From the NCBI RefSeq assembly GCF_002259585.1, contig NZ_MWWS01000004.1, positions 372,001-436,000 of the forward strand: DNA of 64,000 bases, given 5' to 3'. A model generated the notes under the pieces. It worked only from the letters and a program-made list of their open reading frames with translations, had not been told where the DNA came from and made no database searches. This stretch comes from Bombiscardovia coagulans (GTDB taxonomy: Bacteria > Actinomycetota > Actinomycetes > Actinomycetales > Bifidobacteriaceae). Made by a program: the position numbers and the translations under genes. The first letter of the stretch is position 1; every line of letters starts with the position of its first letter. This document shows positions 45,828 to 56,652 of the stretch, piece after piece.

Positions 45828-45909
45828 AGCCTCAAGAATAAGTGCTTTCACAGACAAGAGAAAACACCAAGCGGGCGTCTCACACAGAGATAACCTATCT
45901 GATCTTATC

Positions 45910-47322
45910 TCAGAAAAGCCCACCTTGGCTAAAGTCGCTTCCATCAAATTCTTGTACACTCGAGTGTTTGCTGAAAGAACCTGCACCTTCACCTGCCAGC
46001 CGTGAGCATGCTGCTTTAGAATTTGCCCGTAAGTCAGCATCAAGGATGACAGCATCAGGCGACACTAAGAATGCATGTTCGTTGATACCGTCCAGATAGA
46101 GACCGTCCAGAGCTTCCACGCGAGAAAGAGCTACATAGCCCATTCCCGGTGCAAATGTCCGACGCAAATCCATGACAGCCCTGTCCAGCGTCATACCTTG
46201 AGACTTATGAATTGTGATAGCCCAGGCGCAGCGTAGGGGAACCTGGTTGACTGCCGCCAACACCACATCACCATCTGTCATCTCCCAAGCGGCAGGTTTC
46301 ATGGTTACCGTATTACCGTTATCAAATGCAACAATTGGCCAGCCGCCTTGAGACTGAGGCATAAACCCCTTTACCTTACCAATAGAGCCATTGACATATT
46401 GATGGTCTGGGTCATTACGCAAGGCCATCACTGCGGCACCAGTCTTGAGCAGAAGTTGTTCAGGGGCAAGCATATTTTTCTTCAGGCGGTCTACTAATAG
46501 GGGGTCTCCAGACTGAGTAGCCGCATACTGATGAGCCTCCTCCCCTATTTGTCCAAGACGAAAATCGTTCAAACTGTCAGCTTGTTTATTGACCGGGAAA
46601 AGATGAACCGCTACTTGACCTGATTCAGGTTGAGTACCCACTCGACCTGCGAGCACATTGTGGTCATCTTGAGTAACAGAACCCTCTCGAATGTCGGTCA
46701 ATACCGTTAATAGCTGGCCGTCATCTTGACGGTGCTGCTCGGTCAAATAGCAAATTACCGGATCCAACTCCTGCCACACTAATGACTCGGTCACAAAACC
46801 CTCAGGATTTCTTCCAGCATCTGCATAACGAGCACGCGACTCTTGAAACTCTGGGCTTGCCGCCAGCACATCAGTATTACGACCAGAACGAGACACCGGC
46901 GGCAACTGAAAGAAGTCACCAGAAAGAACGACTTGTAACCCACCAAAAGGTTCAGGACTGTGTCGAATAGACCGGCATGCCTGATCCACCATATCGAAGA
47001 GCCAAGCATGCATCATAGACACTTCGTCGATTACGAGTATGTCGGTTTTACCTATCTGCCGCTTGCGGCGAGACCGAATCCTCTTGAGAAGACTGTCGGT
47101 CATAACACTGGCTATGCCCACACCCGACCACGAGTGTATTGTTTGCCCATTGATATGAGTAGAGGCTATACCCGTAGATGCGGTGATAGCTACAGTAGCT
47201 CCTCTTTGGCGGGCAGTGTCAATGAACTCATTGAGAACAAAAGTCTTACCAGCGCCAGGTGCACCTGTAAGAAAAACGTTGGCACCAGCATCGAGAATAT
47301 TGAGAGCTTCAGATTGCCGCAT
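45910..47322 (-). CDS. PIF1-like DNA helicase/AAA ATPase
   Basis: 470 residues. Walker A is LTGAPGAGKTFVLN (about 18-31), followed by the PIF1 motif ITASTGIASTHINGQTIHSW, Walker B ILVIDEVSMMHAWLFDMVD, GDFFQLPPVSR and, near the end, WAITIHKSQGMTLDRAVMDL and GMGYVALSRVEALDGLYL. It is a superfamily 1B helicase, probably acting on G-rich structures or recombination intermediates. It lies 82 bp upstream of proS on the same strand, without a known functional link. Confidence 0.92.
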   Translation of the reverse strand: MRQSEALNILDAGANVFLTGAPGAGKTFVLNEFIDTARQRGATVAITASTGIASTHINGQTIHSWSGVGIASVMTDSLLKRIRSRRKRQIGKTDILVIDEVSMMHAWLFDMVDQACRSIRHSPEPFGGLQVVLSGDFFQLPPVSRSGRNTDVLAASPEFQESRARYADAGRNPEGFVTESLVWQELDPVICYLTEQHRQDDGQLLTVLTDIREGSVTQDDHNVLAGRVGTQPESGQVAVHLFPVNKQADSLNDFRLGQIGEEAHQYAATQSGDPLLVDRLKKNMLAPEQLLLKTGAAVMALRNDPDHQYVNGSIGKVKGFMPQSQGGWPIVAFDNGNTVTMKPAAWEMTDGDVVLAAVNQVPLRCAWAITIHKSQGMTLDRAVMDLRRTFAPGMGYVALSRVEALDGLYLDGINEHAFLVSPDAVILDADLRANSKAACSRLAGEGAGSFSKHSSVQEFDGSDFSQGGLF

Positions 47323-47361
47323 AATGTAATACTGTCATTGTAGAGCGCACATTCTGACAGC

Positions 47362-48066
47362 TTAATAGTCTTTCTTTTCAGGAGTAGAAGCATCCTCAAT
47401 CGGCTGACCTTCTTGTTCGTAAGTACGCAAAAGAGAAGTCTGCTCAATCTGCTGCGCTCCAGCCTGGGCAGCGATCTCATCCGGCCCAGGTGTTGGCAAA
47501 AAGAACATATCACGGTAATAACGCAGCTCGTCAACTGACTCAATGATGTCAGCCAGTGCCCGATGCCCACCGTGCTTGGCAGGCTTATTCCTGTAGACAG
47601 CAGGGTACCAGCGACGTGAAAGCTCTTTCAAGGTAGACACATCGATGACCCTGTAGTGAAGGAGTTCCATCAGATTGGGCATATACCGGTCCAAAAACTT
47701 CTTATCCGATCCAACTGAATTACCAGCTAGATGAGCTCTGCCATGCGCCGGTAGGAACTGTTTTACATACGCAACAACCTGCCTCTGAGCCTCTTCCAGT
47801 CCTAATCCTTCTTTGTTCCATTCGTCAACTAATCCTGAGGAAGTGTGCATATTACGGACGAAATCGTCCATATGGGCCACAGCCGTATCAGAAGGTTTGA
47901 TGACTACATCGATGCCCTTATCCAAAACTTTCATGTTAAAGTCTGTAGGGACAACAGAGACTTCGCACAACTCATCATGGAAAATATCCAGTCCAGTCAT
48001 TTCGCAGTCAATCCAAATCATCCTCGATTCCTCGGGGGTGAACACTTCCTCATTTGTATCGCTCAT
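47362..48066 (-). CDS. orn: Oligoribonuclease
   Basis: DEDDh 3'-5' exoribonuclease that degrades two- to five-base RNA. Motif I is [20 protein letters not shown], motif II around [16 protein letters not shown], motif [20 protein letters not shown]. 234 residues, somewhat longer than the usual 180-210, with an acidic N-terminal lead of 15 residues and a C-terminal tail of about 45 residues. It lies 39 bp upstream of the helicase gene. Confidence 0.95.
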   Translation of the reverse strand: MSDTNEEVFTPEESRMIWIDCEMTGLDIFHDELCEVSVVPTDFNMKVLDKGIDVVIKPSDTAVAHMDDFVRNMHTSSGLVDEWNKEGLGLEEAQRQVVAYVKQFLPAHGRAHLAGNSVGSDKKFLDRYMPNLMELLHYRVIDVSTLKELSRRWYPAVYRNKPAKHGGHRALADIIESVDELRYYRDMFFLPTPGPDEIAAQAGAQQIEQTSLLRTYEQEGQPIEDASTPEKKDY

Positions 48067-48164
48067 CTATCTGCTTTCCTTATACTGTCGACCGCTGGAA
48101 AACCTGATTATCGTTTAACTCCAGCCAAAACGTCCTATCTATTTCACAAACCCCTACCTCTTAA

Positions 48165-49763
<1,599 letters not shown>

Positions 49764-49790
49764 TCACACCTTGATACAGGCACAGCTGTT

Positions 49791-50945
49791 TCACTGGTCC
49801 CTATGGTCTAACTCCCGCTGTTTTGAAGCTTTCAGCACAGCATTCTCCTGCTGAATTTCTGGAATTCGCCGTCGATAGTACGGATACAGTGTGGCTACTG
49901 TCAACAGCATAGCGGCCGCAACAAAACCGATGAACGCATATCCAGCGGGCACAAAGAGGATGGTCAGCGAACCAAATGAAAACAGTGCTGCCCAACCCCA
50001 CAAAATCAACACCGCAGAGGGTACTGAATGACCGATCCTCAACATCCTGTGGTGCAGATGCATCCGGTCTGGGTGCATCGGGGACTGACCATGGCTTAAC
50101 CTGCGTACAATGGCCAAGCACATGTCAAGCACAGGTAGAAACAGCACCAAAATAGGCAAGAGAATAGGCATAAAAGCTGGTAAATATATGCTGGTATGGA
50201 TAGTTGCAGGATCCAAACGTCCAGTCACCACAATCGAAGCACAGGTGATCAAATAGCCAAGAAGCATGGATCCGGAATCACCCATAAAAAGTTTAGCTGG
50301 ATGCCAATTATGGAGCAAAAAGCCAACGCAGATTCCTACCAGAGCAACATCAATAAGCGTTGCCATAGAAGCATAAGAGGGCGAAATCCTGGCTATTATA
50401 TATGAGTAAGCTCCAAAAGCAATTCCACCGATAGCCACAATACCTGCTGCCAAACCGTCAAGCCCATCTACGAAGTTAACAGCATTAATCGAAGCAACAA
50501 TAAGGAAAGCGGTAATAGCCATAGATAGAGATGGGGAGGCTGTGACCAGCGAACCCAGTGGCAGCGAAATAATTTGAATACCACCCCAGGAAACAAAGAC
50601 CGAAATTAACAGCTGACCAGCTAGCTTGAGCATCCAGTCTAAATCCCACAGGTCATCAGCCATACCGAGTAAGCATACTGCTACTGCCCCGATCAAAATC
50701 ACCCAGGCTTGATGCCCTGTTTCAAATAAACCGGAAATAAATGGAATACGAGAAGCAAAGAGCATGGCCACTGCAAAACCGACCAACATGGCAAGTCCAC
50801 CCATACGTGGAGTAGGAACTGTATGCACGTCTCTCGCACGGACCTGACCTACAGCACCTATACGGATGGCAAGGTGACGGATGAGCGGAGTCACCAACCA
50901 CGTGGCACCTCCAGCAACAGCAGCTACCAGTATATAGACTCTCAT
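49791..50945 (-). CDS. Undecaprenyl-phosphate glycosyl-1-phosphate transferase (WecA/TagO type)
   Basis: 384 residues with about 11 membrane helices. Catalytic loops: VHTVPTPRMGGLAML, GMADDLWDLDWMLKL (the Asp-Asp pair), NAVNFVDGLDGLAAGIV and HPDRMHLHHRMLRIGHS, which gives the substrate-recognition histidine motif. It transfers a sugar-1-phosphate, probably GlcNAc-1-P, to undecaprenyl phosphate for wall or surface polymers. It overlaps the tsaC-like gene by 4 bp, the arrangement common in actinobacteria. Confidence 0.92.
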   Translation of the reverse strand: MRVYILVAAVAGGATWLVTPLIRHLAIRIGAVGQVRARDVHTVPTPRMGGLAMLVGFAVAMLFASRIPFISGLFETGHQAWVILIGAVAVCLLGMADDLWDLDWMLKLAGQLLISVFVSWGGIQIISLPLGSLVTASPSLSMAITAFLIVASINAVNFVDGLDGLAAGIVAIGGIAFGAYSYIIARISPSYASMATLIDVALVGICVGFLLHNWHPAKLFMGDSGSMLLGYLITCASIVVTGRLDPATIHTSIYLPAFMPILLPILVLFLPVLDMCLAIVRRLSHGQSPMHPDRMHLHHRMLRIGHSVPSAVLILWGWAALFSFGSLTILFVPAGYAFIGFVAAAMLLTVATLYPYYRRRIPEIQQENAVLKASKQRELDHRDQ

Positions 50946-51601
50946 TGGATCAGATCCTGACTGCCAGCAGAAAGCAGCATATGAATCTGTTGAGAGCTAA
51001 CAGCACCCTCACGCAGAACACTAACCCCATATCTGTGACTTGCATCACAGGCCACAACAGTCGAAGGCACTGGCCCTGGTGTAGGTCCTGCATCCAAATA
51101 TAGATCCACCGAGTCCCCCAACTGTTCATATGCTTCTTGGGCAGTCTGTGCACTAGGCTGACCAGAACGATTAGCCGAAGATGCCGCTAGTGGCCCTATA
51201 GCTGCAAGTACAGACTGGCAGGGAGCTGAGTTCGGTACACGAATAGCTTGCGTGCGAGCACTGTTTTCTTGACGCAGCGTCTTGAGTTTACAATGAGTGC
51301 GAGCTATACACACCGGAGAAAAAGCACCTGGTAATAGTACTTCCGACAGTTGATCTAGAGGAGCAGGAAGAATCAACCCTAAATGCTCAATAGCTTCGAC
51401 AGAGGGCACTAGGACTTGCAACGATTTCGAACGTGGCCGCTGTTTGGCAGCAAAAAGAGCGTCTATAGCTGCATCATTACATGGGTCACAAACGACACCG
51501 TAGACCGTATCCGTGGGGATAACACCAAGTCCCCCTTCGCGTATGACATCTGTCAGCTGTAATACAGCTTCCTGGTCAATAGCACGAATTCGACCTGTCA
51601 T
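50942..51601 (-). CDS. L-threonylcarbamoyladenylate synthase (TsaC/Sua5/YrdC)
   Basis: 219 residues of the YrdC fold. It makes threonylcarbamoyl-AMP for the t6A37 modification of ANN-decoding tRNAs. Motifs: GGLGVIPTDTVYGVVCDP with the substrate-binding KRPRSKSLQVL, the RVPNSAPCQSVLAA strand and PLAASSANRSGQPSA. There is no C-terminal Sua5 domain. Coupled by overlap to the following transferase gene. Confidence 0.93.
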   Translation of the reverse strand: MTGRIRAIDQEAVLQLTDVIREGGLGVIPTDTVYGVVCDPCNDAAIDALFAAKQRPRSKSLQVLVPSVEAIEHLGLILPAPLDQLSEVLLPGAFSPVCIARTHCKLKTLRQENSARTQAIRVPNSAPCQSVLAAIGPLAASSANRSGQPSAQTAQEAYEQLGDSVDLYLDAGPTPGPVPSTVVACDASHRYGVSVLREGAVSSQQIHMLLSAGSQDLIQ

Positions 51602-51775
51602 GTTCTACCAATCTCTACACTACTCAAGGCACTAGGCCCCCGGCTCATACATACCCTATTGTGCCTCAAGGTCTGTGCAAAAAGTTGATCTGCGAGCTAC
51701 ACAATATTCTCTCAAGACACCAACGCCAGCAGGCAAAGACCTTTTCTGATTCACCTGCTACAACTATCGCTGGCG

Positions 51776-54016
51776 TCACTGGGCGGTTGTATGGTCCGGC
51801 CCAGGAATCACTGGAGTCTCGGTCCGTTCCTTTCGAGCCTGTTGGTCAGCTTGTGTTGCCTTACGTTTGGCTGCTGCTTCAGCTGCTTTCTTATCAGATG
51901 CCCTAGTAGGTGCTGTCATAAAATTACTACCCCGTAAGTACTGCTTACCAGCCATGATGTCGTACTGGATGAGCTTATAGTCATGAAGAAGCTGCTGAGT
52001 TCTCTCATCAAATGAACGAGCGTCCATGGGTTTGCCCGTAGCATCAAGGTAGATAGTCTGTCCTTCAGGTATACGTTCCCAACCTTGAATCTGATTGACA
52101 ACAGGAGGTTCAATCGCAGATATCTTATCCTGCAAACCAGTAAGGAAAGCCAAGTATGGTGAAACTTTGGCATTCATATGACGAGCTGCTTGAGCAGTAA
52201 AGAAGTTAGGTGACGTGTACGCTGAATTAGGTAAATCTGTGCCATGTGAAGCTGAAGCCTTATTTGACCAGATAAAGTAATCTGTCAGGTGTAAGGCCAG
52301 TGAATTGTTCATATCTGCTGAGGCTGTGTTGTAGATACCTGGCAAATGGTCTCCATAAAAGACAACCGTTACCGGCTTATCCAAATGGTTAATGGAGTCT
52401 ATGAATGATTGAGTAGCTTGATCGGTCAAGCTGACACCTTTCGCGTATGTGTGAATAGAGGTCAGCTCGTCCTCCCCCAAGTCAGGCGCACCTTCTGGAA
52501 CAGAAACCTGGAAGGTGTTGTCTTTGTACCAGTCATTGTACGGCATGTGGTTCTGCATGGTAATGACCTCGACAAACTGGTTAGACCGATGAGCCTGCAT
52601 CGCCTCTAAAGCAGACTGGTAAGCCGCCGCATCGGACACATAAGGAGAATTGTCGATATGCTCTTGGTGGTTAATAATATCGTTGCCAGCCAAGGTGTAA
52701 AAATGCGAGAAGCCGAAAGTCTTATAGTTCTGCGCTCGCGAGTACATAGAAGGCTCATAGGGATGGAAAGCCAGTGAGTGCTCAGACCCACCCCAGTTTT
52801 GGTTTACCATAGGCATCCACTTAAGATCGGGAATCACCTGTTGATAAGGACTAGTGAGTGAAGGATCGAAATTAGCCATTGACAGACCAGACAAAGCTTG
52901 GAATTCCATATTTGCTGTGCCGCCACCGTATCCAGAAGACAGCATTAAGCCGCTAGTAGTGTCTTTTTTAATAGAGCGGATATTAGGCATAGGATCAGCA
53001 TTTAACTGCACACCTGGCGCTCTTGAAGGATCTGAGAATGACTCAGAGAGAATATACACAAGCGTATTCTCATTGAGGTACGAGGCCCTATCCTTGTTGA
53101 TAATATCCGCCTGCTTGCTGTAACGCTTAACGATCTTCTCCATAGACGCCTGGTTATAGTCACTAGGCTCATCCATGATTTTCGGATTGAGCTGACGAGA
53201 GAAGGACACAAAGGTACCGTTACGCTGGGCATCATAGACCGAATCCCACATCGAAGGCAGGTCTCCCATCCACCGGGAGAAGGAGTTAGCCCAAGTTCCG
53301 TAAGTGCCTACAGACGACATAAAGAGCGCTAAGACTAGCGTGGGAACTACCACACCAGCACAACGAATAGAAGCACCAAGACCCTTGTTACCTGTGCGCA
53401 CAACTCGACCGTGCCAGCTATCTACCCTACTCAATAAGATACTGGCGAACATGAGAACGAAGATCAAAACAACTGTCAGCACAATCAGGAAGAACGATCC
53501 GGTTGGCAAAAAAGATACGATATTGCCTGCATCAGCGTGCAAAAAATTCAAATCAGAAGGCAGTATTGTTTCATAGCGAGAGGCTACCTTGAAATGCTCT
53601 ATGACTGCAATGACTCCTGCAACAGTCAACAGCACTGGCGTGGCAACCCAGAAGCGATTACACAGAAACAGCAACAGGAGGTATACCAAACCGATAGCCA
53701 GTAGGTTCAAAATGAACACAAATCGATGTCCGTTCCACATGGCCGATACAAAGCCCCAGAAACCTATCAGGGGATTTGATAAAGCAACTCGAGATGTGCT
53801 CAGAGTCACACCCCACTGCAAAAGTGCAACAGCAACGATATCAAAAACAACGAAGAGGACAGCATACACCCATGTGGCTGGTTTCCACTTGCCACGTAAA
53901 CTGACAGCTTTGAAGCGGTTACTGACACCCTTTCCTTGCTCTTTTGAATCCTGCGTGTGCTGCAACGGGGCTGTGTTATCGGTGCCATGCTCTGCTGCCT
54001 TGTTTGCTTCCGTCAC
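51776..54016 (-). CDS. LTA synthase-like phosphoglycerol transferase (sulfatase fold)
   Basis: 746 residues. Five membrane helices in the first 260 residues are followed by an extracellular sulfatase-fold domain. Metal and catalytic elements: LVYILSESFSDPSRAPG, SSGYGGGTANMEFQALSGLS with the catalytic threonine, and VVFYGDHLPGIYN. The C-terminal tail of about 50 residues is charged and rich in Lys, Ala and Thr. Relatives polymerise glycerol phosphate onto lipoteichoic acid or transfer phosphoglycerol to glycolipids; which one is uncertain. Confidence 0.88.
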   Translation of the reverse strand: MTEANKAAEHGTDNTAPLQHTQDSKEQGKGVSNRFKAVSLRGKWKPATWVYAVLFVVFDIVAVALLQWGVTLSTSRVALSNPLIGFWGFVSAMWNGHRFVFILNLLAIGLVYLLLLFLCNRFWVATPVLLTVAGVIAVIEHFKVASRYETILPSDLNFLHADAGNIVSFLPTGSFFLIVLTVVLIFVLMFASILLSRVDSWHGRVVRTGNKGLGASIRCAGVVVPTLVLALFMSSVGTYGTWANSFSRWMGDLPSMWDSVYDAQRNGTFVSFSRQLNPKIMDEPSDYNQASMEKIVKRYSKQADIINKDRASYLNENTLVYILSESFSDPSRAPGVQLNADPMPNIRSIKKDTTSGLMLSSGYGGGTANMEFQALSGLSMANFDPSLTSPYQQVIPDLKWMPMVNQNWGGSEHSLAFHPYEPSMYSRAQNYKTFGFSHFYTLAGNDIINHQEHIDNSPYVSDAAAYQSALEAMQAHRSNQFVEVITMQNHMPYNDWYKDNTFQVSVPEGAPDLGEDELTSIHTYAKGVSLTDQATQSFIDSINHLDKPVTVVFYGDHLPGIYNTASADMNNSLALHLTDYFIWSNKASASHGTDLPNSAYTSPNFFTAQAARHMNAKVSPYLAFLTGLQDKISAIEPPVVNQIQGWERIPEGQTIYLDATGKPMDARSFDERTQQLLHDYKLIQYDIMAGKQYLRGSNFMTAPTRASDKKAAEAAAKRKATQADQQARKERTETPVIPGPDHTTAQ

Positions 54017-54124
54017 GCTAGATCTTGCACCTTTCTATATTCTAAGGACAATCTGTCCTTGGTATTGCTTTTATTCTTCCTATTGAGTCAGACAATCCAT
54101 ACTGCTCATCCTGGCTCATCAAGC

Positions 54125-55075
54125 CTAGCCTGCATTCGATACATCAAAAGCTTTTTCGAATTCTGTGAGTAAAGAGCCAATCCAATCGACCAAATTATGA
54201 TATTCGGCAGGCATTTGTTCACTGACTTGCACAACTGGAAGAGCTGCAGTATGAGCAGCACTTACCAGTTGATTGCTAACGCCACTAACCTCTTGGTTGT
54301 TAAAAATAAGAAGTTGCACTTTCTTATTGAGCAATAGCTGTTCTGTGGAATGAATGTCTGCTGGAGAAGGCTCACTCTCATTGGCTACTGCTTGACTAAA
54401 TCCGACCGGCGTGTTGTCAGTAAGACCTATATCTTCCGCCAGGTAATGTGCTGCTGATTCTGTTGCAATGTATGTAGATCCGCCAACTTTCGTTTTCACC
54501 TGCGCTAGACGATTACTCAAACCTTGTTCTGATTGCTGCCAGCGCGCATGCTGCTGACTAAAATACTGCTCTTCTTCAGGAAGAAGTTCCTGGTAGGCCT
54601 TGGTGATAGCTTGTGCTGCTTGCTTACGGGCCTGACTCGAGAACCATAAGTGAGGATTGTCCCCAGACTTATGTCCAGAACTGGCAGCGATATCCACTAT
54701 TTTATGTTCGTTGGTATTGGCTGCCTTACTTGCCCAGCTGTCGTAACCAGCCCCATTCACGATAACTAAATCGGCCCTACCAATATGACCAATATCTGAC
54801 GTAGTGGGTTCATAGTCGTGTGCATCTGCATTTGGATTATTAATGACTGGCTGGGACTTAACTTTGTCTCCTCCTAGCTGTTGCGCCAAGGCTGACCACT
54901 GTCCAATGCTTGTCACTACCTGTATAGTCCCCTTGCTAGCAGATCCCTTAGTATCTGTTGGATTACCACATGCAGCCAATCCAAAAAGCAAAGCTAACGC
55001 AAAGGTGCCAGCTATGCTTTTCCGTAGCAGATTTGAAGGTCGATCAAACTTCCCTGTTACTGGTCTCAACTGCAT
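54125..55075 (-). CDS. Zinc/manganese ABC transporter binding lipoprotein (ZnuA-like)
   Basis: 316 residues. A signal peptide ends in a lipobox, FGLAACGN (Cys36), so it is lipid-anchored outside the membrane. Metal ligand positions: His in NPNADAHDYEPT, His in GDNPHLWFS and His in TESAAHYLAEDIG. The helical backbone of cluster A-I binding proteins is evident. No permease or ATPase gene is adjacent, so its partners lie elsewhere or are shared. A Zur/Fur-type palindrome just upstream supports zinc control. Confidence 0.9.
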   Translation of the reverse strand: MQLRPVTGKFDRPSNLLRKSIAGTFALALLFGLAACGNPTDTKGSASKGTIQVVTSIGQWSALAQQLGGDKVKSQPVINNPNADAHDYEPTTSDIGHIGRADLVIVNGAGYDSWASKAANTNEHKIVDIAASSGHKSGDNPHLWFSSQARKQAAQAITKAYQELLPEEEQYFSQQHARWQQSEQGLSNRLAQVKTKVGGSTYIATESAAHYLAEDIGLTDNTPVGFSQAVANESEPSPADIHSTEQLLLNKKVQLLIFNNQEVSGVSNQLVSAAHTAALPVVQVSEQMPAEYHNLVDWIGSLLTEFEKAFDVSNAG

Positions 55076-55126
55076 CTATGTAACTCCTTTTGGCCCACAG
55101 TCATGCCGTAGTTCCTGGGTAGCAAC

Positions 55127-55157
55127 TACGTTATTGATATTCATTATCAATAACGTA
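55127..55157. promoter_or_regulatory. Zur/Fur-type operator in divergent promoter
   Basis: A near-perfect palindrome with 13-bp arms, TACGTTATTGATA (55127-55139) and its complement at 55145-55157, around a 5-base centre. Its core TGATATTCATTATCA fits the 7-1-7 pattern of Fur/Zur boxes. It overlaps a plus-strand promoter TTGATA (55134-55139) - 16 bp - TATCAT (55156-55161) pointing to the esterase gene, and lies about 50 bp upstream of the ZnuA-like gene. The repressor is probably the Zur encoded at 59431-59844. Confidence 0.75.
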
Positions 55158-55267
55158 TCATGTCCCCTATCCAGCTTCAAGCAAGGAGTGCTATGCTCAT
55201 TCCAGTTATGGAAGACTCATCTCCTCACTCTCATGACTCGCTATACTGGTGACGACGGAAGGTTTTC

Positions 55268-56632
55268 ATGCTTAGACACTTCGCTCATATTCACTTGCTT
55301 GTTGGCTGGTTCCCTGCTCTTATTTTCGGGATAACTATTATCGGGTTAGCTGCTCTCATACTAGCGCAGTGCAGCAAAAGTCAGAGAAAAAAACTCAGGC
55401 TGGCACTGCTGGTTGCCATACTGTCAGGAGCATTCGGGCTCTTGGCAGCATGGCTAGTATCAGACGTTTTCATGCTTTTTGAAGTAAGTCTGGGATGGAT
55501 GGTCATCTTCGCTGTTGCAGCAGGATTTACTGCCATGGGTTTTGTCGTAACAACTCTCATTACTCATCACGGCTGGAAGCGCTTCCTAGCGTCAGCGATG
55601 GCAGTAATGGTAATCCTCGCTACTGCCCTACGAATTGACATGATATACGGAGAATTCACCACGATTGGTTCCATATTTTCCGTATCGGCCTATCCGCGTC
55701 TCCACCACAATGATGTACAGCCAGCAAGCATGAACGTCAAAGAATGGCGAAACCTTGCACAGGAAGGCAAGCTACCGGCCTACCCAAAGCGGGGTAAAGT
55801 TTTTTCAGCAAATATCAACAACACCAGGTCACACTTTGAAGCCCGCCCTGCCGACATTTATTTACCTCCAGCGGCCTTAAGCGAGAAACCACCAGCATTG
55901 CCTGTGTTTGTTATGCTTGCCGGACAACCTGGTTCTCCGGACCGACTCTTCACCGCAGCAGGCATCGAGTCTATGATGAACGCATATGCTGAGAAACACC
56001 ATGGTCTAGCACCTATTGTCGTATCACCCGATCAGAACGGCGCTTCTAACCACAACAGCTTGTGCGTAGACTCTCCAGTTTATGGAAATGCGGAAACCTA
56101 CCTCACCCAAGATGTCCCAACATGGATTACTTCCCATCTTCCCGTAGCCGAAAGCTCCGATATGTGGGCAGTTGGTGGTTTCTCTCAAGGAGGCACATGC
56201 TCTACCCAGCTGGGAGCCCGACACCCCGACATCTATGGCAACATGCTGCCCGCAGATGGAGAAATAGGTCCTAGCCAAGGCTCACGCGAATCCATGATTA
56301 AGAATTACTTCCATGGTAATGAGCAAGCTTTCCGCGAACAAGAACCCATCTATGCCATCGAACAACACGCTCCATCCAAGCAGACACTTTTCGCAGGTTC
56401 GGGGGGTAAGGATTCCGTTTCAATTAGCAATATGACCGCAATTGGCCAAGCTGCTAAACGTGCTGGTATGGATGTTAAGTTGGTTGTTTCCCAGGGTAAC
56501 GGCCATGACTGGCATGCTGTCAACGCATGTTGGGAACCAGCCTTAGACTGGTTAGGGGAACGCATGGGGTTAGGGGACATGGGTAAACCAATCAGCAATT
56601 ACCCGAATATCTCAGAGATAGCTCTAGAATAG
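55268..56632 (+). CDS. Membrane-anchored alpha/beta-hydrolase (putative aminoacyl-PG hydrolase)
   Basis: 454 residues. Four membrane helices in the first 125 residues precede an extracellular esterase-type alpha/beta-hydrolase. The nucleophile serine (about 305) is in AVGGFSQGGTCS and the C-terminal histidine in SQGNGHDWHAVNACW. It lies 20 bp before the MprF-like gene. In Corynebacterium and Enterococcus, hydrolases encoded beside MprF-type synthases remove the amino acid from aminoacyl-phosphatidylglycerol, so the same job is likely here; this is inference from family and context. Confidence 0.8.
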   Translation: MLRHFAHIHLLVGWFPALIFGITIIGLAALILAQCSKSQRKKLRLALLVAILSGAFGLLAAWLVSDVFMLFEVSLGWMVIFAVAAGFTAMGFVVTTLITHHGWKRFLASAMAVMVILATALRIDMIYGEFTTIGSIFSVSAYPRLHHNDVQPASMNVKEWRNLAQEGKLPAYPKRGKVFSANINNTRSHFEARPADIYLPPAALSEKPPALPVFVMLAGQPGSPDRLFTAAGIESMMNAYAEKHHGLAPIVVSPDQNGASNHNSLCVDSPVYGNAETYLTQDVPTWITSHLPVAESSDMWAVGGFSQGGTCSTQLGARHPDIYGNMLPADGEIGPSQGSRESMIKNYFHGNEQAFREQEPIYAIEQHAPSKQTLFAGSGGKDSVSISNMTAIGQAAKRAGMDVKLVVSQGNGHDWHAVNACWEPALDWLGERMGLGDMGKPISNYPNISEIALE

Positions 56633-56652
56633 TAAGTAGAGGGTTGCATAGT

